Notes: a model not told the origin generated them from the letters alone. A DNA stretch of 64,000 nucleotides from Phoenix dactylifera (GCF_009389715.1 NC_052395.1:19317528-19381527), one strand, 5' to 3'; shown: positions 38,199-52,488, counted from the first letter of the stretch. Numbers and translations are program-made.

Positions 38199-41100
38199 AC
38201 TCCCACTTAGCCTAAAGCCAATCGGCACAGTATCTAATACCCATCTTCGACTTGTGTTCGTTGAACTCTTTGATGCCGAGGACTTTGGTAAATGGGTCAG
38301 CCAGATTTTCTTTTGTGTCGATCTTCTGAAGATCAATATCACCTCGTTCGACGATCTCTCGAACCAAATAGTAGTGACGTAGAATATGCTTGGTCCGCGG
38401 ATGTGCTTTGGGTTCTCTTGCTTGAGCTATGGCTCCAGTATTGTCATAAAATATAGACACTGGACCATCAATGGAGAGTGTCACTCCAAGCTCGGTGATG
38501 AACTTTCGCAACCATACAGCTTTCTTGGCGGCATCAGATGCTGCGATATATTCTGCTTCACATGTAGAATCTGCCACTGTATGCTGCTTGGAACTCTTCC
38601 AGCAGATGGCCCCACCCTTAAGAGTAAAAATATATCCCGACACACTCTTGCTATCATCTTGATTTGACTGAAAACTTGAGTCGGTGTATCCCTCAAGTTT
38701 TAAGTCAGAATCACCGTAGACCAGCCATTGATCTTTAGTATTTCTCAAATACTTAAGGATGGTTTTTACAACCTTCCAGTGGTTGCTACCTGGATCAGAC
38801 TGGTATCTGCTCACTACTCCTAGTGAGTATGCCACGTCTGGTCTAGTACATGTCATGCCATACATTATAAATCCCACTGCCGAAGAATATTGAATTCTAG
38901 CCATACTCTCTCTTTTTTGAGGGGTTGTCGGACAATTCCTTTTAGAAAGGTTAATTCCATGGTCCATCGGAAGATAGCCTTTCTTGGAATTAATCATACT
39001 GAACCTCTTCAGTATAGTATCAATGTATGTGGATTGAGATAATCCAAGCAATATTCTAGATCTATCTCTATAGATCTTCATTCCTAGGATGTAAGATGCT
39101 TCTCCCAAATCATTCATGGCAAATTGAGATGATAGCCAAACCTTTATTCCTTGTAATGCTGGAATGTCATTTCCGATTAAAAGAATGTCATCCACATACA
39201 AAACAAGAAATATGATAATTGAATTATTTGCCTATTTATAAATGCAAGGTTCCTCTTCATTCTTAATGAAGCCATACAATTTGATCACCTTATCAAATCG
39301 TATGTTTCAACTCCGTGAAGCTTGCTTTAATCCATAAATGAATTTTCGAAGCTTGCACACCTTAGACTCATCTGCAGATATAAAACCTTCAAGTTGCATC
39401 ATATACACCTCCTCTTCTAAATCTCCATTTAGAAAAGTGGTCTTTACATCCATTTGCCAGATTTCATAATCTAAGTGTGCTGCTATCGCAGCATAGTCCG
39501 AATGGATTTGAGTATTGCCACAGAAGAAAACGTTTCGTCATAGTCAATACCATAATGCCGACAATATCCTTTGGCAACTAGACGGGCTTTATAGGTCTCT
39601 ACCTTTCCGTCTGCGCCCCGTTTCCTTTTGAATATCCACTTACATCCTATGGGTTTAATCCCTTCGGGTGGGTCAACTAATATCCATACATCATTGACCT
39701 TCATGAATTTCATTTTGGATTGCATGGCTCCAAGCCATTTATCAAAGTCATACCTCTGCATCGCATCCATGTAGGTGATCGGATCCTCATCATTTTCATC
39801 AAGTTCGACACCCCGTCCCGGACCAAGAAACCGTAGTATCTATCCGGCTGACGTTGTACTCTACCTGATCGCCTTAATGGTGCATCTAAGATGGGTTCTG
39901 GATCTGATCTAATCAAATCCGACTCAATTGGTTCAGTGGATGGTGTTGGGTCTTCTACATGTTGAACTTTCCTAAGCTCAACATTAGAGCTTTTGGTTTC
40001 TTCACTAAGGAATTCTTTCTCTAAGAAAACAGCTCTATTGCTTATGAACAATTTTTGTTCTTCAGCAAAGTAGAAGTAATATCCTTTAGTTTCTTTAGGA
40101 TAACCAATAAAGAAACATCTGTCAAACTTGGGTTCAAGTTTGTCTGTTTTCAAACGTTTGACATATACTGGACACCCCCAAATCCTAAAGTGAGAGAGCA
40201 TTGGCTTACGTCTAGTCCACATCTCATGTGGTGTTTTATTTACAGACTTACTTGGAACCTTATTTAGAATGTAGCAGGCTGACTCAAGTGCATATCTCCA
40301 AAAGGATATGGGCAGACTCGCAAACCCCATCATGGATCGAACCATGTCTAACAGAGTTCGATTTCTCCTTTCTGATACACTGTTATATTGTGGTGTACTA
40401 GGAGAAGTCCATTGAAAGAGAATCCCATTCTTTCCTAGATATGTCAAAAACTCACTGGAGAGGTATTCACCTCCTCGATCTGATCGAAGAGTTTTAATAC
40501 TCTTTTCAGTTTATTTTTCTACTTTATTACGATATAATTTGAACATTTCAAATGATTCAGATTTATGTCTCATTAAATAGACATAACCATACCTAGAAAA
40601 GTCGTCTGTAAACGTAATAAAATATGAATACCCACCTCTAGCATCTGTGCTCATTGGCCCACATACATCAGAATGTACAAGTGTCAATAAATCACTGGCT
40701 CGTTCACCTTTTCCTGTAAAAGGTGATTTGGTCATTTTACCAAGAAGACATGATTCACAAGTTGTCAATGATTCACAATCATTAATATTGAGAATTTTCT
40801 CTTTACTTAACCTGTTCATCCTGTTTTTGTTAATATGACCTAACCTATGATGCCAAAGGTAGACATCCGTGACATTATCTATTCTAGGATGCTTACTTGA
40901 CGTGTACATTACATTAACAGGTTGTGATAACAAGTAGATGCCATTGCTCAATCGTCCATTCATTACAGTAACACCATTCATAATGATATCATAAGAACAT
41001 TTCTTTATTGAAATTTCATAACCGTTCATGGCTTAAAGGCCTACGGAAATTACATTCAATAAGAACGTAGGACAATAGTGACAATCACTCAAGACAACTA

Positions 41101-43287
41101 TATGAGAATTGAAAATAAGTTTGAGATTTCCTAAAGCTAGAACTAGAACAGATCTTCCATCTCCAACATTCAGAAATCTCTTGCTGTTTTCAAATCTCTC
41201 ATTGGCCTGAAGTCCTTGCAACGAATTACATATATTAAACGGACTTTCAGTATCTAATATCCAGGTCGAATTATCACATATAGAGAAATTACAAGATATT
41301 ATCATATAAATACCTTGATCAGCAACTGATTGCCCTTTTCTCTTGCTTGGCCTGTTCGGGTCAAGTGAGGTAAGGTACTGAGGATAATTTCTCTTCCAAT
41401 GCCCCTGCTTCTTACAATAGAAGCATTCTACCTGACTTTGGTCATCCTTAATCTTTTTGGTCTGACTATGCTGAGTTTTCAGCTTTCTATGTCAATTATT
41501 GAAGTTGAGACCAGTCAACTTGTCATTATCCAATAATGAGCGAAGTGACAAACTTGTAGCCATTTCTACATAAAAGAAAATTTGGCTATTAGTATATGAA
41601 TTGACTAAACACAATAGACTTGGACTTTAGTCTAAAGATACTCCCACTATTTTATACAAATTGGTAGCCTCTACCTCCAATTCGAAAAATTACTCCTAAT
41701 TCTTTAGTGGGCACTAGAACCCAATAGATCGCATATAGGCCTAAGTGTGACTCGGCTAACCCATATGCATCTATTGGTAGGTTCTAAACCAGTTGCTTCA
41801 CCAAGCAACTTCTAGTGATAATTTTGCCCTAGGTTCTTCGGCAGGCGTGTGGCGCCTCCACCGAATATCCTAGTCAGGTCCAACCATTAAATGATAGAGT
41901 TAAGTCTAATCAACTAATAAACGACCAAGCCCGAGTGTGGCTCGGCTCACCTGACCGCCTATTGAAGGTACACTTAACTCATCATATATTGAATGACAAT
42001 TCCAATGCTTGATAAGTACCAGGCGTGTCGCGCCTTCAATAATTATCAAAATATTGGACCCATTATCTTCCAACTTAATGGGAGGCTATGATCTAGTTAT
42101 CCCCATAACCATTTCATTTTAAAAATCTAATAATTTTAGAGGATTTCTTGGTTAGGATAGATAAGAAGATCCGGTTAGTCTAATTTCTCCCACTGACTTC
42201 ACCAAATCAGATTAGACTCAAACCGGTTAAGGAGGCACCTAAATCAGTCAAACTGATTTTTTTTATAGGCATGGGCTAAACCGAATCATTAAGTGATCCA
42301 ATCAAAATGTGATTGACTATGTCGGCCAAGTAAGTAAGATCGGTGGAAGGGATATGCCATTAACTCGACAAAGATGAATCAGTGCGAGTAGCTCCCAATT
42401 AAAAACCACCGGTCAAAACTGCCAAACTTACCTTAGACACCGACTGGTTAATCAATTTCGATTTGATTACTCAAATGACTTGGGCTACACCTCTGAGCCT
42501 AAATCAAGTTCCATCTTGGTCTAATCAAAGACATGGACTTGATCCATCTACAACTATTGTAAATTGACCTAGAATTTTCTTGACCTAATATAGTTACTAC
42601 TTAATTAGATTTGATCAATTAATTCTATTTATCCATGTAAGATTCTAACCTTAGGTCTAACCCAATCCTAGAAATTTGATTCAAGCTAACCCATATGCCC
42701 AAAGAATTATGCAATGTCAATTAGTTGAGTTACAATTCTATTTCATAACACTTAATTCTCAATTAAGTATAGACTTATGAAAGTTTTGATCATTGCATAT
42801 TTTTTTTTAATTACATATTAATTACAATCTTTCAGATCTTAAAACATATTTTTAGATCTGAGTTTTTGTAATTAATCACATTTAATCAGATTTAATTCAT
42901 GTTTAAGTCATTATATTTAATGTTCATGCATCACATATACAAAACAACATGAATTAATACAAACAACATACATCTTATGTATTTATTTTTTTTCTTTTAT
43001 TTTTAGATCTGATTTGTTCATTAAAATCAGAGATCATATGAATCATAAATTTTATTTAGATCAAATCTAAACAATATTATGATTTCAGATTTATTTATGC
43101 TACAAATCTTAACACAAACATGCATCATATGCATCCAAAATTTCAGATCTAGTTAATAATGCATAATCAGCAATTAAATCAATCATAAAAATACTTTAGA
43201 TCTAATCTAACCATGCTCATAAGTTTAGATTTAATTGTAAAAATTAAAACATAAAAGTTTAAACATGAACCTGGCTCTGATACCACC

Positions 43288-45906
43288 GAAAGTGCATCCT
43301 AGTTTCTTCGGTGTTTAGAATGCTGAATTTTTTTTTTTTGAAAACCATGACTGAACCTGATCGGGTTGCCTACGTACCCCTTCATAAGGGGGATCAAGCC
43401 ATACGTAGTCCCTTTTAAGTTTTAAAAAATGCAGCAAAAAAATCAAATCAAACAATTTAATTCATGAATACTTACAAGATCAAATCTAGAAATCAGCACC
43501 TTAAGAACATATAGGATTATGCCGGAATCGTTTAAACAATTATGCTAAAACTTTCATACATGATTAACTATCAGATCTGAAACTTAAGAACTCTATTCCA
43601 ATTACTCTCCGAATATCCATCGAATGGATTCTGGAGATATCTTCGAGAGGAGCCCCAAAAGAGGGTAAAACCTCGGAAAATCGGACCTAGATCTTGACAC
43701 CATAATAAATGATTAATGCTAGATTAATACCTTTTATGATGGATGAAAGTTGTGGATCTGATCCTTGACTTCGCAGCCACGCACATGAATGGCCTCTACG
43801 AGAAGTACACGCGAAGTTTCTGAAGAGATCCAATCCTACGGAAGTGCTAGCTTGCGCAGAATTTCTTGAAGCTGAAATTTCATCTTCCCAACGCTATCAA
43901 CTTTTGATCCGCCTTCTTGGAAGAACTTGGAGGAAAGGTTTATAGCGATTGAAGAGAACTTAGATCTGATCTAAAGACTCTTATCAGGGACCCCTAACAC
44001 TAATGGCGCGATGGACTTAGAGGAGGAAGAAGTCAGCTAGATTGAATGCAGAATTTTTCCATGCATGAACTAGGGTTCCTCTCTTTTCTTTTCCCTTTTT
44101 TTTCTTCTTTTTCTCTCTTTTTTCCTTGAATTCGACCACCAGCTGATGGAGATCCTTTTAATGTTGCTATCCCCTCTAACTTCATGCCAACCATCCCATA
44201 TTTGTGGAGGATTTTGTGGAGTTTTGAATTTTGAATTCAAAATTCAAGTTCATGTGCCATTACATGATGAAGCTTGATCTAATCTAAACCATTCATCATG
44301 TTGCCACTTTCCTCTTTCAATTTCGAAATTCCTATGCCCCCAATCAGATTAGAGGGTCAAGTGGTGATTTTGTGGTGATTAAATTTGAAATTCAACATTA
44401 ATTAGAAGTGAGATAAAGATAAGGATGACATATGCCATGAAGAGAGAGAATTTGATCTTATCCAATTCTTTTCATGAATTTATCTCTCCATTTCGACCCA
44501 TCTAATGATGAAAGAGGTCTCTGATGTTGCCAAGTGTCCCATGGCACCATTAAATAAATTAAATTAATTTTTAATCATATTAAAAATCAATTTATGGCGC
44601 CATGCATGGATATGTGACAAGTGGATTTCAAGATCCGAACAGTTTCAGATCAAACCCATTTAATTTAATTAAATCCTAACAATTAGAATGATCCAATTAC
44701 CATGGATTGAACCTAATCCAATTAGGTCAATTCCTAATTAAGCACAAATTTAATCTAATTTAATTTGGTCAACCTAAGTCCTCCTAATCCAATCAGGTCA
44801 AAAATCCTGATTAAGCCCAGAATTAAATCTAATTCAATTTGGCTCATCCTTAGTCTAATTACTAAATTCAATTGAGTTCATTAGCAATCTAATTACTAAT
44901 TAATCCTCCGATAATTACTATAATTATTTTATAAGATAATTTGTCAATCGAATTGACCAAATTATTTCTGAATGATTTTTAATCATTCATCAGCCTTCTT
45001 GATCAATCAGGAATCTTCTATGCGTGTGACCTCATAGGTTCGAACCTAAGCCGGTAGTATAGGAACGACTTCCTACACTAATCGATGTGACCATCTAGCA
45101 ATGGTACGCAACGTCTGGATAGGCCGAATATATGCGAAACAAATATTCTGAAATTCTGAACTATGGTTACTGTATAATTCAATCCCTTTGACTCCTAATG
45201 CTAGGATGACTTAGAGCTCACTATCAACCCTATAATTAGTACATCCATTATGTGATTAACTTTAGATATCCTGTGACTGCTCACTGGGATTACCCTGGCC
45301 AAGGTTTTGCTAAATTAATCACAAGACATTATCTCCTATTTTCAGGAGGGGTCAATTCCATCTCGACTCACAACTGACTACGCTAGTACTTGACTGCACC
45401 TAGTGACCTTCCGTCACTGAATTAAAAATTCAGGTAGTCCGGTACCAAAGTACAATGAGTTGCTTGCTAGTCACATGTTGCGGTCTCCAGTCAGAGGGCC
45501 AAACTTATACCCATATCCACTCGGAATACCTCTTGACAGTAGAGCATTCCGGAATTGGTCACGTTCAGTGAAATGTACTCCTACACTTCACCTGTGTGGC
45601 ATACCAATATTTCCACACTCCTTGGTTAAGAGGACCACCAATGTATATATCACACAATGACCTAATCTCGATAATGCTGTCGTCCTTGTAACAACATATC
45701 ATTTGGTCACGAACTAGTTTAAAGATTCGAAGATAAATCCTCCTTTATCATTAATAAGTCCTAAGGACTTCATCATATAAGAGTTCATTTGAAGATGTAA
45801 AATGATAAATAATGCCAAAAAAAAGACTTTATTGATTTGTCAATTCATATACAAAATTCAATCATCAACATGCTGACGATTGACATTTAGGATACAATTT
45901 CCAACG
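43288..45906 (-). repeat. 5' LTR of the Angela-like element
   Basis: This is the partner of 35577-38198, next to the primer-binding site. Both LTRs hold many AATCCAATTNGGTCAA-like words between about 1.3 and 1.6 kb in. The LTRs carry no obvious long reading frame. Confidence 0.85.
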
Positions 45907-46668
45907 CACGCTGCATCGGACGTCGTCAAAGCAAGGCCTCTAAACCTCCTCCTTTGGACGCGCACCAAGTGTTCGATGGTTGACTGAGCCCTCCAACCCC
46001 TTTACCCCCAAGGCCATCTCCGATAAGTCCCCCCACCCCTTCTCCCCCAGCTCTGTTTTTTTGCTGGTTTTGGTTGCAAAAGTGGAGAGGGTTGAAGGGA
46101 ATGGAGAGCATGGACAGTGATTCAGAATAGAGATGGCGATGAAGAAAATTAAGAATCTGAAGCTAGGGATGAAGAGAGAAAATAAAAGGAAAAAAAGAAA
46201 GCAAAGATCAGGTGGTGCAGCGTTTGCGATGCTTCTGTTTTGAGCTGTTCTCCTCCAAGATGCCCTAAGCTTGGCATCTTGTTATTTCTGTCTTATTTTT
46301 CTTTCTTAAATCTTTTCCTTTCCTTTTTTTTTGATTTATGTAATCTTTTTGGTTGTTCTCTCAAGTAGATGGTGGAGCGGTGTGGCCCTTATAATCCTCG
46401 AGCTCTTGTACAGATCTCTAGTTCCCATTTTAATGAGAAGAAATTTATCGAATGAATTATAATGATGTTTCAATCCTAAGGTTAGGATTTTTAAATATTT
46501 TTTTTAAAAAATAATTATAACGACGCTTATAAGCGCCAGCAAAGGCCCGATGCTTATAAGCGTCGGCAAAGGCCCGATGCTTATAAGCGTCGGCAAAGGC
46601 CCGAGCTAGCACAACGCTTGAAAGCATTGGTAAAACTTTGGCTCATGCAGGGTTGATGAATCGGAGAG

Positions 46669-48856
46669 TGAAGGGAAAAGCCGGTTTTTGCATGCATATA
46701 ATTTTAAAAAATTTTAGAAAAATGCAGCGGAAAGATAGAATTAAACTCTTTAATTCCAAGCATGCAAGGAAGATCATATCTCAAAAATAAATTACAGGAA
46801 CGTTTAAACTATTTATGTAAAAATAACTATAAGCATGATTAATCATTGAATTAGAAAATCAGCAATCCTTGTTAAGTTCTAAACCTAACTAAGATAAAAT
46901 AAATCTTATACCTTATGATGAAGAGGTTGGATTTGAAGATCTGAAAGTCGAGCCTCGTAGCCACACACGTGTCTAGCCTCTACGGATGATCCACGCGAAG
47001 CTCTGGGTTGATCTGATCCTACGGAAGTGCTAGCTTGCGCGGAACCCTGCTGTGGCTGATTTTGTTCTTCCTAAAATCAATCAACCTTTGATTGATCTTA
47101 TGAGATGAAGAAAGAAGATGAAGAAGGAGAAGAGAAGTAATGAAGTGACCCTTTTCTGAATTTTTCAGAACTCTAAGTTTTTAAAAAAATCATAATCACT
47201 AAACCCTTGGCGTGGAGAGGAAGAGGAGAGAATTAATTCATAATGTCTCTCTTGCTACCCTTTTATAGATTGGGTTTAGGGCTTTTCCTAATCTTATTAG
47301 GAGTATGGGACTATAACCCACCCTTGGATTAATGCCAAATGTCCAATCCTTGTGCTCATAGATGCATGATATGTGTCCACTTAATCAATTGATTAATTTT
47401 CTAATCACATTAGGATTCCTAATCTCATTAGAGGAATTAATTGATTTGGGAGCATGCATCCTACGACGCCATGTGGACTTTAAAGTCCACATAGTGTGAA
47501 CATGACTTAAGTCATATTCATCCTACGACGATATGTGGTCTTTAAAATCCGCACAAATCTTAGTTTAATCAAATTGACCCAATCATGAACCCAAATTAAT
47601 TTGGGTCGAACCCAATTTGATTTGGCTCATTAAATCAGCCCAATTGCAATCCAATTGCAATTAATTCTACTTAATTCTTCATAATAATGACTCTTAGTTG
47701 ACTAGAGTCAATCCCAATCCAATTGGGTCAAGTCCGATCAATTAGGTTATGCCCAATCGGCTCGGATCGAACCCGATCGAATTAAGTCAAACCCTATTTT
47801 AGCCCAAATTGAATCTAATTCAATTTGGCTTAATTAAAGTCCAATAATTCAATCAAATTGAATTTATTAGTAATCCAATTACTAATTAACCCTCCAGTAA
47901 TTCAATAATTATTTTAATGCAACTTTTGCTTAGGATAATTTGTCAATCGAATTGACCAAATTACCCCTGAATGATTCTTAATCATTAATTAGCCATTTGA
48001 TCAACCTAGAAACTTCTATGCATGTGACCCCATAGGTTCGAACCTAAGCCGGTAGCACAAGAACTTCTTGTACTAATCGAAATGACCATCTAGCAACGGT
48101 ACCCGACGTCCGGATAGGCCGAATGATCATAAAGCAACATTCAAGAACCCTTGGACTATGGTTACCGTATAATTTATCCCTATGACTCCTAAATGCCAGG
48201 ATGATTTCAGAGTTCTGTCAACTCTGTAATAAGTGCATCCATGATGTGATTCAACTTTAGCAATCCTGTGACTTCTCACAAGAATTACCTTGGCCAAGAT
48301 TTTGCTAAATTGAACACAAGGCATTATCTCCTATTTTCAGGAGGGATCAATTCCATCTTGACTCACAACTGACTATGCAAGTACTTGACTATACCCAGTG
48401 ACCTTCCATCACTGAATTAGAAATTCAGGTAGTCTGGTACCAAAGTACAGTGAGTTGCTTGCTAGTTACAAGTTGCGATCTTAGGTCAGAGGGCTAAACT
48501 TATACCCATATCCACTCGGAACATCTCTTGACAGTAGAGCGTTCCAGAATTGGTCACAATCAGTGAAATGTACTCCTACACTTCCAACGTATATGTCACA
48601 CAACGATCTAATCTCGATAATGCTGTCGTCCTAGTAACAGCATATCATTTGATCGCGAACAGTTTTAAGGACTTGAAGATAAATCCTCCTTTATCATAAA
48701 ACAAGTTCTATGGACTTCATCATATAAGAGTTCATTTGAAGATGTACAATGAAATGATGAACAATGCCAAATAATATTTTATTAATTTATCAATTCATTT
48801 ACAAAATTTAATCATCAGCGCACTGACGATTGACTCTTAGGATACAATTCCCAACA
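46669..48856 (-). repeat. Solo LTR related to the Angela-like element
   Basis: About 2.19 kb from TGAAGGG to CCCAACA, flanked by a perfect GAGAG copy (46664-46668 and 48857-48861). Unit 1 has the empty site (near 16530). Large parts, such as the stretch with TCCTATTTTCAGGAGGG and the final GATACAATTCCCAACA, match the Angela-like LTRs, so it is a relative in the same orientation. No internal region remains. Confidence 0.88.
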
Positions 48857-50409
48857 GAGAGAGCATAAAATTTGTTGTATCTTGCCGTTCATATCTGATG
48901 ACCAGCAATTCGTTCATGCAATACTGTTGCCCAAGGTGGCAACCTAAGAGGGGAGGGGGTGAATTGGGTTTTTCTAAATTTTTAGTGCTTTAAAAACTTT
49001 CTTAGTTGAGTGCAGTGGATGCTTTCTTAAATTACTTCAATGAATTAAACTATAGCAAAGATGAAAGATAATGCAAGAATAATCACAAGTGAAGCCACAG
49101 CACAAACACCACGATGTATAGTGGTTCGGTGCACCCCAAGGCACCTATGTCCACTCCCCAAGCATCCCCTTGGAAATTTTACTATAATTCCTCAAATTAC
49201 AGTAGGATTGTTTTTCAGGCTCACAATCCAAAACCTTTACAATTTGGTTTTTCGGGATCACCAATAACCTACGTTGGTTTTGCGGGCTCACCAACAACCT
49301 AACGTTGGTTTTGCGGGCTCACCAACAACCTACACCGTTGGTTTTTGCGGGGTCACCAACAAACCTTACAATGAATAATAGAAAAGAAGTTTAAAGCTCT
49401 TAAATGAGCAAATATAACAAATATGCATAAAAAGAAGAAAGTAGAAAATAAGTATCGGTTTGTAGATTGCTCTTCTCTTCTTTCCCAAGGTTGCTTCACT
49501 CTTCAATGAATTGGTTGAGCTCTTGAAGGCACTTGAATTCTGCTCAATACACTTCTTTTGGATTTGAACTTGAAACAATAACCTTAACTTTCTTAAATTT
49601 CCTCTTTCTCTTGAATGCACACTTAGATTCCTACCAAGATTATTTTCTTTGATGAATAGTGGCTCTTAAATACTTCTCCAACCTCCAAAGATCACTTTAC
49701 TACCGTTGAAATGGAGAAAGCAGCCGTTTATAGTCGTTGGGGACTTAAAAAGTACATCTGTAGAACTAGCTGTTGGGTTGTTACCCGTGCTGGGGTTGAC
49801 CCAAGCTTTTCTGGGGTCGGCTCAAGTCATTGTTCATTAATCTGGGGTCGGCTCAAACTTTTCTGGGGTCGGCCCCTGCTATAGTGGGGTCGGCCCATGC
49901 TACAGTGGGGTCGGCCCTCTCAGAAAATCCAAAAGCTTGTTTTTCTGACTCTTCACGCTAGGGTCGACTCATGCTTTCTTGGGGTCGACCCATGCTACAG
50001 TAGGGTCGACCCAAGCTACAGTGGGCACTACAGAAAAAGTCAGTTTTACCGATGCTTTTTTGCCGACGCTTTTTACAAGCATCGGCAATTTTCGGTCTAG
50101 CGTCAAAATTTGCCGACACTTGTAAAAAGCGTCGGTATAGTCTCGAACCTAAGACGACGCTAAAAAGCATCGTCAGAAGCCAACGCACCAGGCTAAATCC
50201 CAACCCTCTTCTGACCACCCCCGTCGGAAGCCACCCTCACACACCAGTCTCTCTCTACCCTCGAGCCTCATCTCTCTCATCCCTCCTCCCTCCTCTCTCC
50301 GGGTTTTCGTTTTTCCGGCCACCGCCCTCCTCTCTCTATTTAACTAGTAGTATTACCCACATCTCTCTCGCCCATTCCTCGTCTTCTCTCTCTCTCTAAC
50401 CCATCAAAG

Positions 50410-50771
50410 GTGCCTTCTCATCATCATCGCCCCCCCTCCCTAACCCCCTCCGGATTCAAGAAGCAGAACGGCTCCGGCGATGATGACTTCGCCCGCCTCT
50501 TCGCCGCCTCCTTGGATCCCGACTCCGCCCCTCTCTCCCCCGAACTGTGGATCCTCAAGTCCCGCCTCGTCGCCGGCGAGACCCTCTACGGCCTCTTCCT
50601 CCTGCGCTCCTCCCCGACCCTCGCCGAGATCGCCAGCCTCGCCGGCTACGACTACGTGGTCGTCGACATAGAGCACGGCTCTGGCGGCATCGCCGAGGCC
50701 CTCCCCTGCCTCCGCGCCCTCGCCGCCGCCCTCACCCCAGCCATCCTCTGCCTTCTGCAGCTCTCCGCCGC
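50410..50771 (+). pseudogene. Captured HpcH/HpaI aldolase family fragment
   Basis: The open frame beginning MPSHHHRPP contains [57 protein letters not shown] and TPAILCL, which I recognise as the start of the plant HpcH/HpaI aldolase (2-keto-3-deoxy acid aldolase) domain. Only about the first 100 residues are present. The catalytic metal-site region farther down the family is missing, so no enzyme can be made. The stretch is strongly GC-rich, unlike the surrounding transposon, as expected for a first exon copied from a monocot gene. Confidence 0.75.
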
Positions 50772-50870
50772 CAGTCAGGAGAAGGCCCGGCGTCCGTAAG
50801 GGCTTCGAGGGTGGACAGTTGCCCCTCTACCGTCGAATCCCCAAGCTCCGTGGAATTGCTGGAGGTATCA
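50772..50870 (+). pseudogene. Captured plastid ribosomal protein L15 (uL15c) fragment
   Basis: In the frame one step off the aldolase frame the bases read [10 protein letters not shown] then [16 protein letters not shown], a hallmark stretch of bacterial-type L15 as found in plant plastid RPL15. It follows the aldolase piece without any intron, then changes to unrelated sequence and reaches a splice donor (GTAAGT, about 50932). Only about 30 residues remain. The source gene is not in the window. Confidence 0.75.
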
Positions 50871-51201
50871 TTTTCTTCTGTACCACATTTGAACCTGAAT
50901 CTGCTCCCACACCTGCACTTTTGGTAAGTAAAGAGGGAATTGAATCCTAACATTTTAACCTCTCTCCCTTGGCTTCACTACTCATAGAGTGGTCAAGAGT
51001 ATTCCTAGGAACTTAACGCAAGATTTGTTACTTTCAGTATGGAGATTTGTGTTCATTTAATGCTTCCTAAAGAGATCTCGCTTGTTACTTGCCCTCCAGA
51101 TTTTGCATATGATAAGTTTACAAGATCAATTTTCTAAACCAATTGGCTATCTTGGTTTCTGAACAAAACACTTGAAAATACTAATGAGATTTCATGAACA
51201 G

Positions 51202-51271
51202 GCTTTCTAGTGTTCCTGAAGGAGCTTATGTTCAGTGGGAAATTGAGCTACTTGGCTTTGAAATGCCTAAG
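51202..51271 (+). pseudogene. Captured PAS1/FKBP-type prolyl isomerase exon fragment
   Basis: Between an acceptor (GAACAG) and a donor (GTAATG) a short exon reads LSSVPEGAYVQWEIELLGFE, then MPK. This resembles the end of an FKBP domain just before the TPR region in plant PAS1/FKBP72-like proteins. The assignment comes from memory of the WEIELLGFE-PK motif and is moderate, because the exon is only about 23 codons. Confidence 0.55.
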
Positions 51272-52488
51272 GTAATGAAGCTTCTTAAGTGCTCCAAACA
51301 TCTGGAACTCTTATGTATTGTGGTCCTTCCCTCTGTTTTGCTAAAAAAAGGGGGGATTCTTGTGAATTTTGAATTGATTGTTTTAAATTGCTTAGAACCT
51401 CTAATATGTGCCATTTTATTGTAGATGTATACCATCCATTTATTTGGAGATCATTACCAAAACATCTGAAGGACTCCAAGTAAATGTTTTGCTTGTCTCA
51501 GTAACTGTGGTTGATGTAATAAAATACTGTGTAAATTCTAGACAATGATGCCCAAATATGTTTTCCAATCAAGCTATAGATAGTTTTTGTGTAGGGCAAT
51601 TTATTTTATTCAATATGAACTCATTTTCTTATAAATTTCCTGCAAACCGGTTAAAGAGTTTTTTAGAGCTTGCTCGAATGAATGATTGGTCCTATATAAA
51701 TGTTACTTTTATTGACTCATTCATTGGAAATCTGATTTAGACCATGCCAGTACAAACTACAATGATGGAAATGTGATTGTGTTGCTAATATAATTCGGAG
51801 AAAATTATGATTGATGAATTGGACATGACCATTTGTATTTTAGTTTGCTGGCTGGCACCTCTGTCTTGATCTGGTGTTGAGGCTCGAGAAGTAAACTATC
51901 CCATCATTTATTTATTTATAATTGCATTACATTTATTATCACTATTTTTATTTCCAGATTTGAGAGAAGATGGTGTTTGTATGGTAAAAAAGATTATGCA
52001 GCAAGTGCCAGGTGGTATGGTGGATTCTTGATTAGATTTGTAGAAGAGCTTGCAGTTTCGGATGGAATAACATTTACATGAAAATTAGGCATGTTTGGTG
52101 GAAGAGAATGGTAAGCATATTTAGAAAACAATTACATGCTGCATCTAGGAAAACAATCCAGCATTCAGCAATTGCTCTTCCTAATTTTTGCTTGTTTGTT
52201 AAAGAACAAATCTCACAAGTTAATAAGCACAGAAATGGTGCAGACGTAGAGCTCCAATGTTCTGATCAGTTCTCTGCACAGAAATGGTGCTTTCCCTTCT
52301 CACTTCTTTGAGCTTTGATGAAGCTGGTAGCTTGTGTAGATGGGACATCCGTGTGAGGATGGTTTAGTAAGACATCCCTTTTGGGGTTGTTGACTTCTAT
52401 TATCTTGTCATTTGATGTTTTTCCCAGTGGATTTGTAGTGATAGAAATGGGTTTTCTTAGTCTGCTTTGGGTTTGTTGTGAGTTTTAG

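Larger units (their letters stand above)
35577..45906 (-). mobile_element. Ty1/copia element, Angela-like, 10.3 kb, broken fossil
   Basis: The element has two LTRs of about 2.6 kb and a 5.1-kb interior on the minus strand: primer site at 43270-43285 (reads TGGTATCAGAGCCAGG), a leader, gag with a CCHC knuckle (about 41330-41565), protease region (about 41030-41330), GAG-pre-integrase and integrase (about 39850-41029) and RT-RNase H (about 38212-39770), where YVDDILL, SSAVGFIMYGMTCTRPD and TKHILRHYYLVRE are visible. It is flanked by a host repeat CACGCT (35571-35576 and 45907-45912) giving a 5-bp target copy. It is present only in unit 2, so it is younger than the duplication. Its LTRs differ by a few percent. 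It is broken in roughly half a dozen or more places. Confidence 0.88.
34414..46650 (+). mobile_element. CACTA transposon, unit 2 copy, split by an Angela-like element
   Basis: The left end CACTACAGAAAAAGTTGG matches unit 1. The filling runs to 35576, is interrupted by the 10.3-kb LTR element, and resumes at 45907 to the second motif array (about 46515-46630), which has one more CGACGCTTATAAGCGTCG-type unit than unit 1. The right terminus is missing here too, so it was already lost before duplication. A 150-bp internal tandem duplication is present only in this copy. Confidence 0.75.

Noticed and set aside
43270-43285. Sequence matching a tRNA 3' end, with similar ones at about 4724-4735 and 56854-56868
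   Set aside because: These are primer-binding sites next to LTRs, not tRNA genes; no cloverleaf surrounds them.
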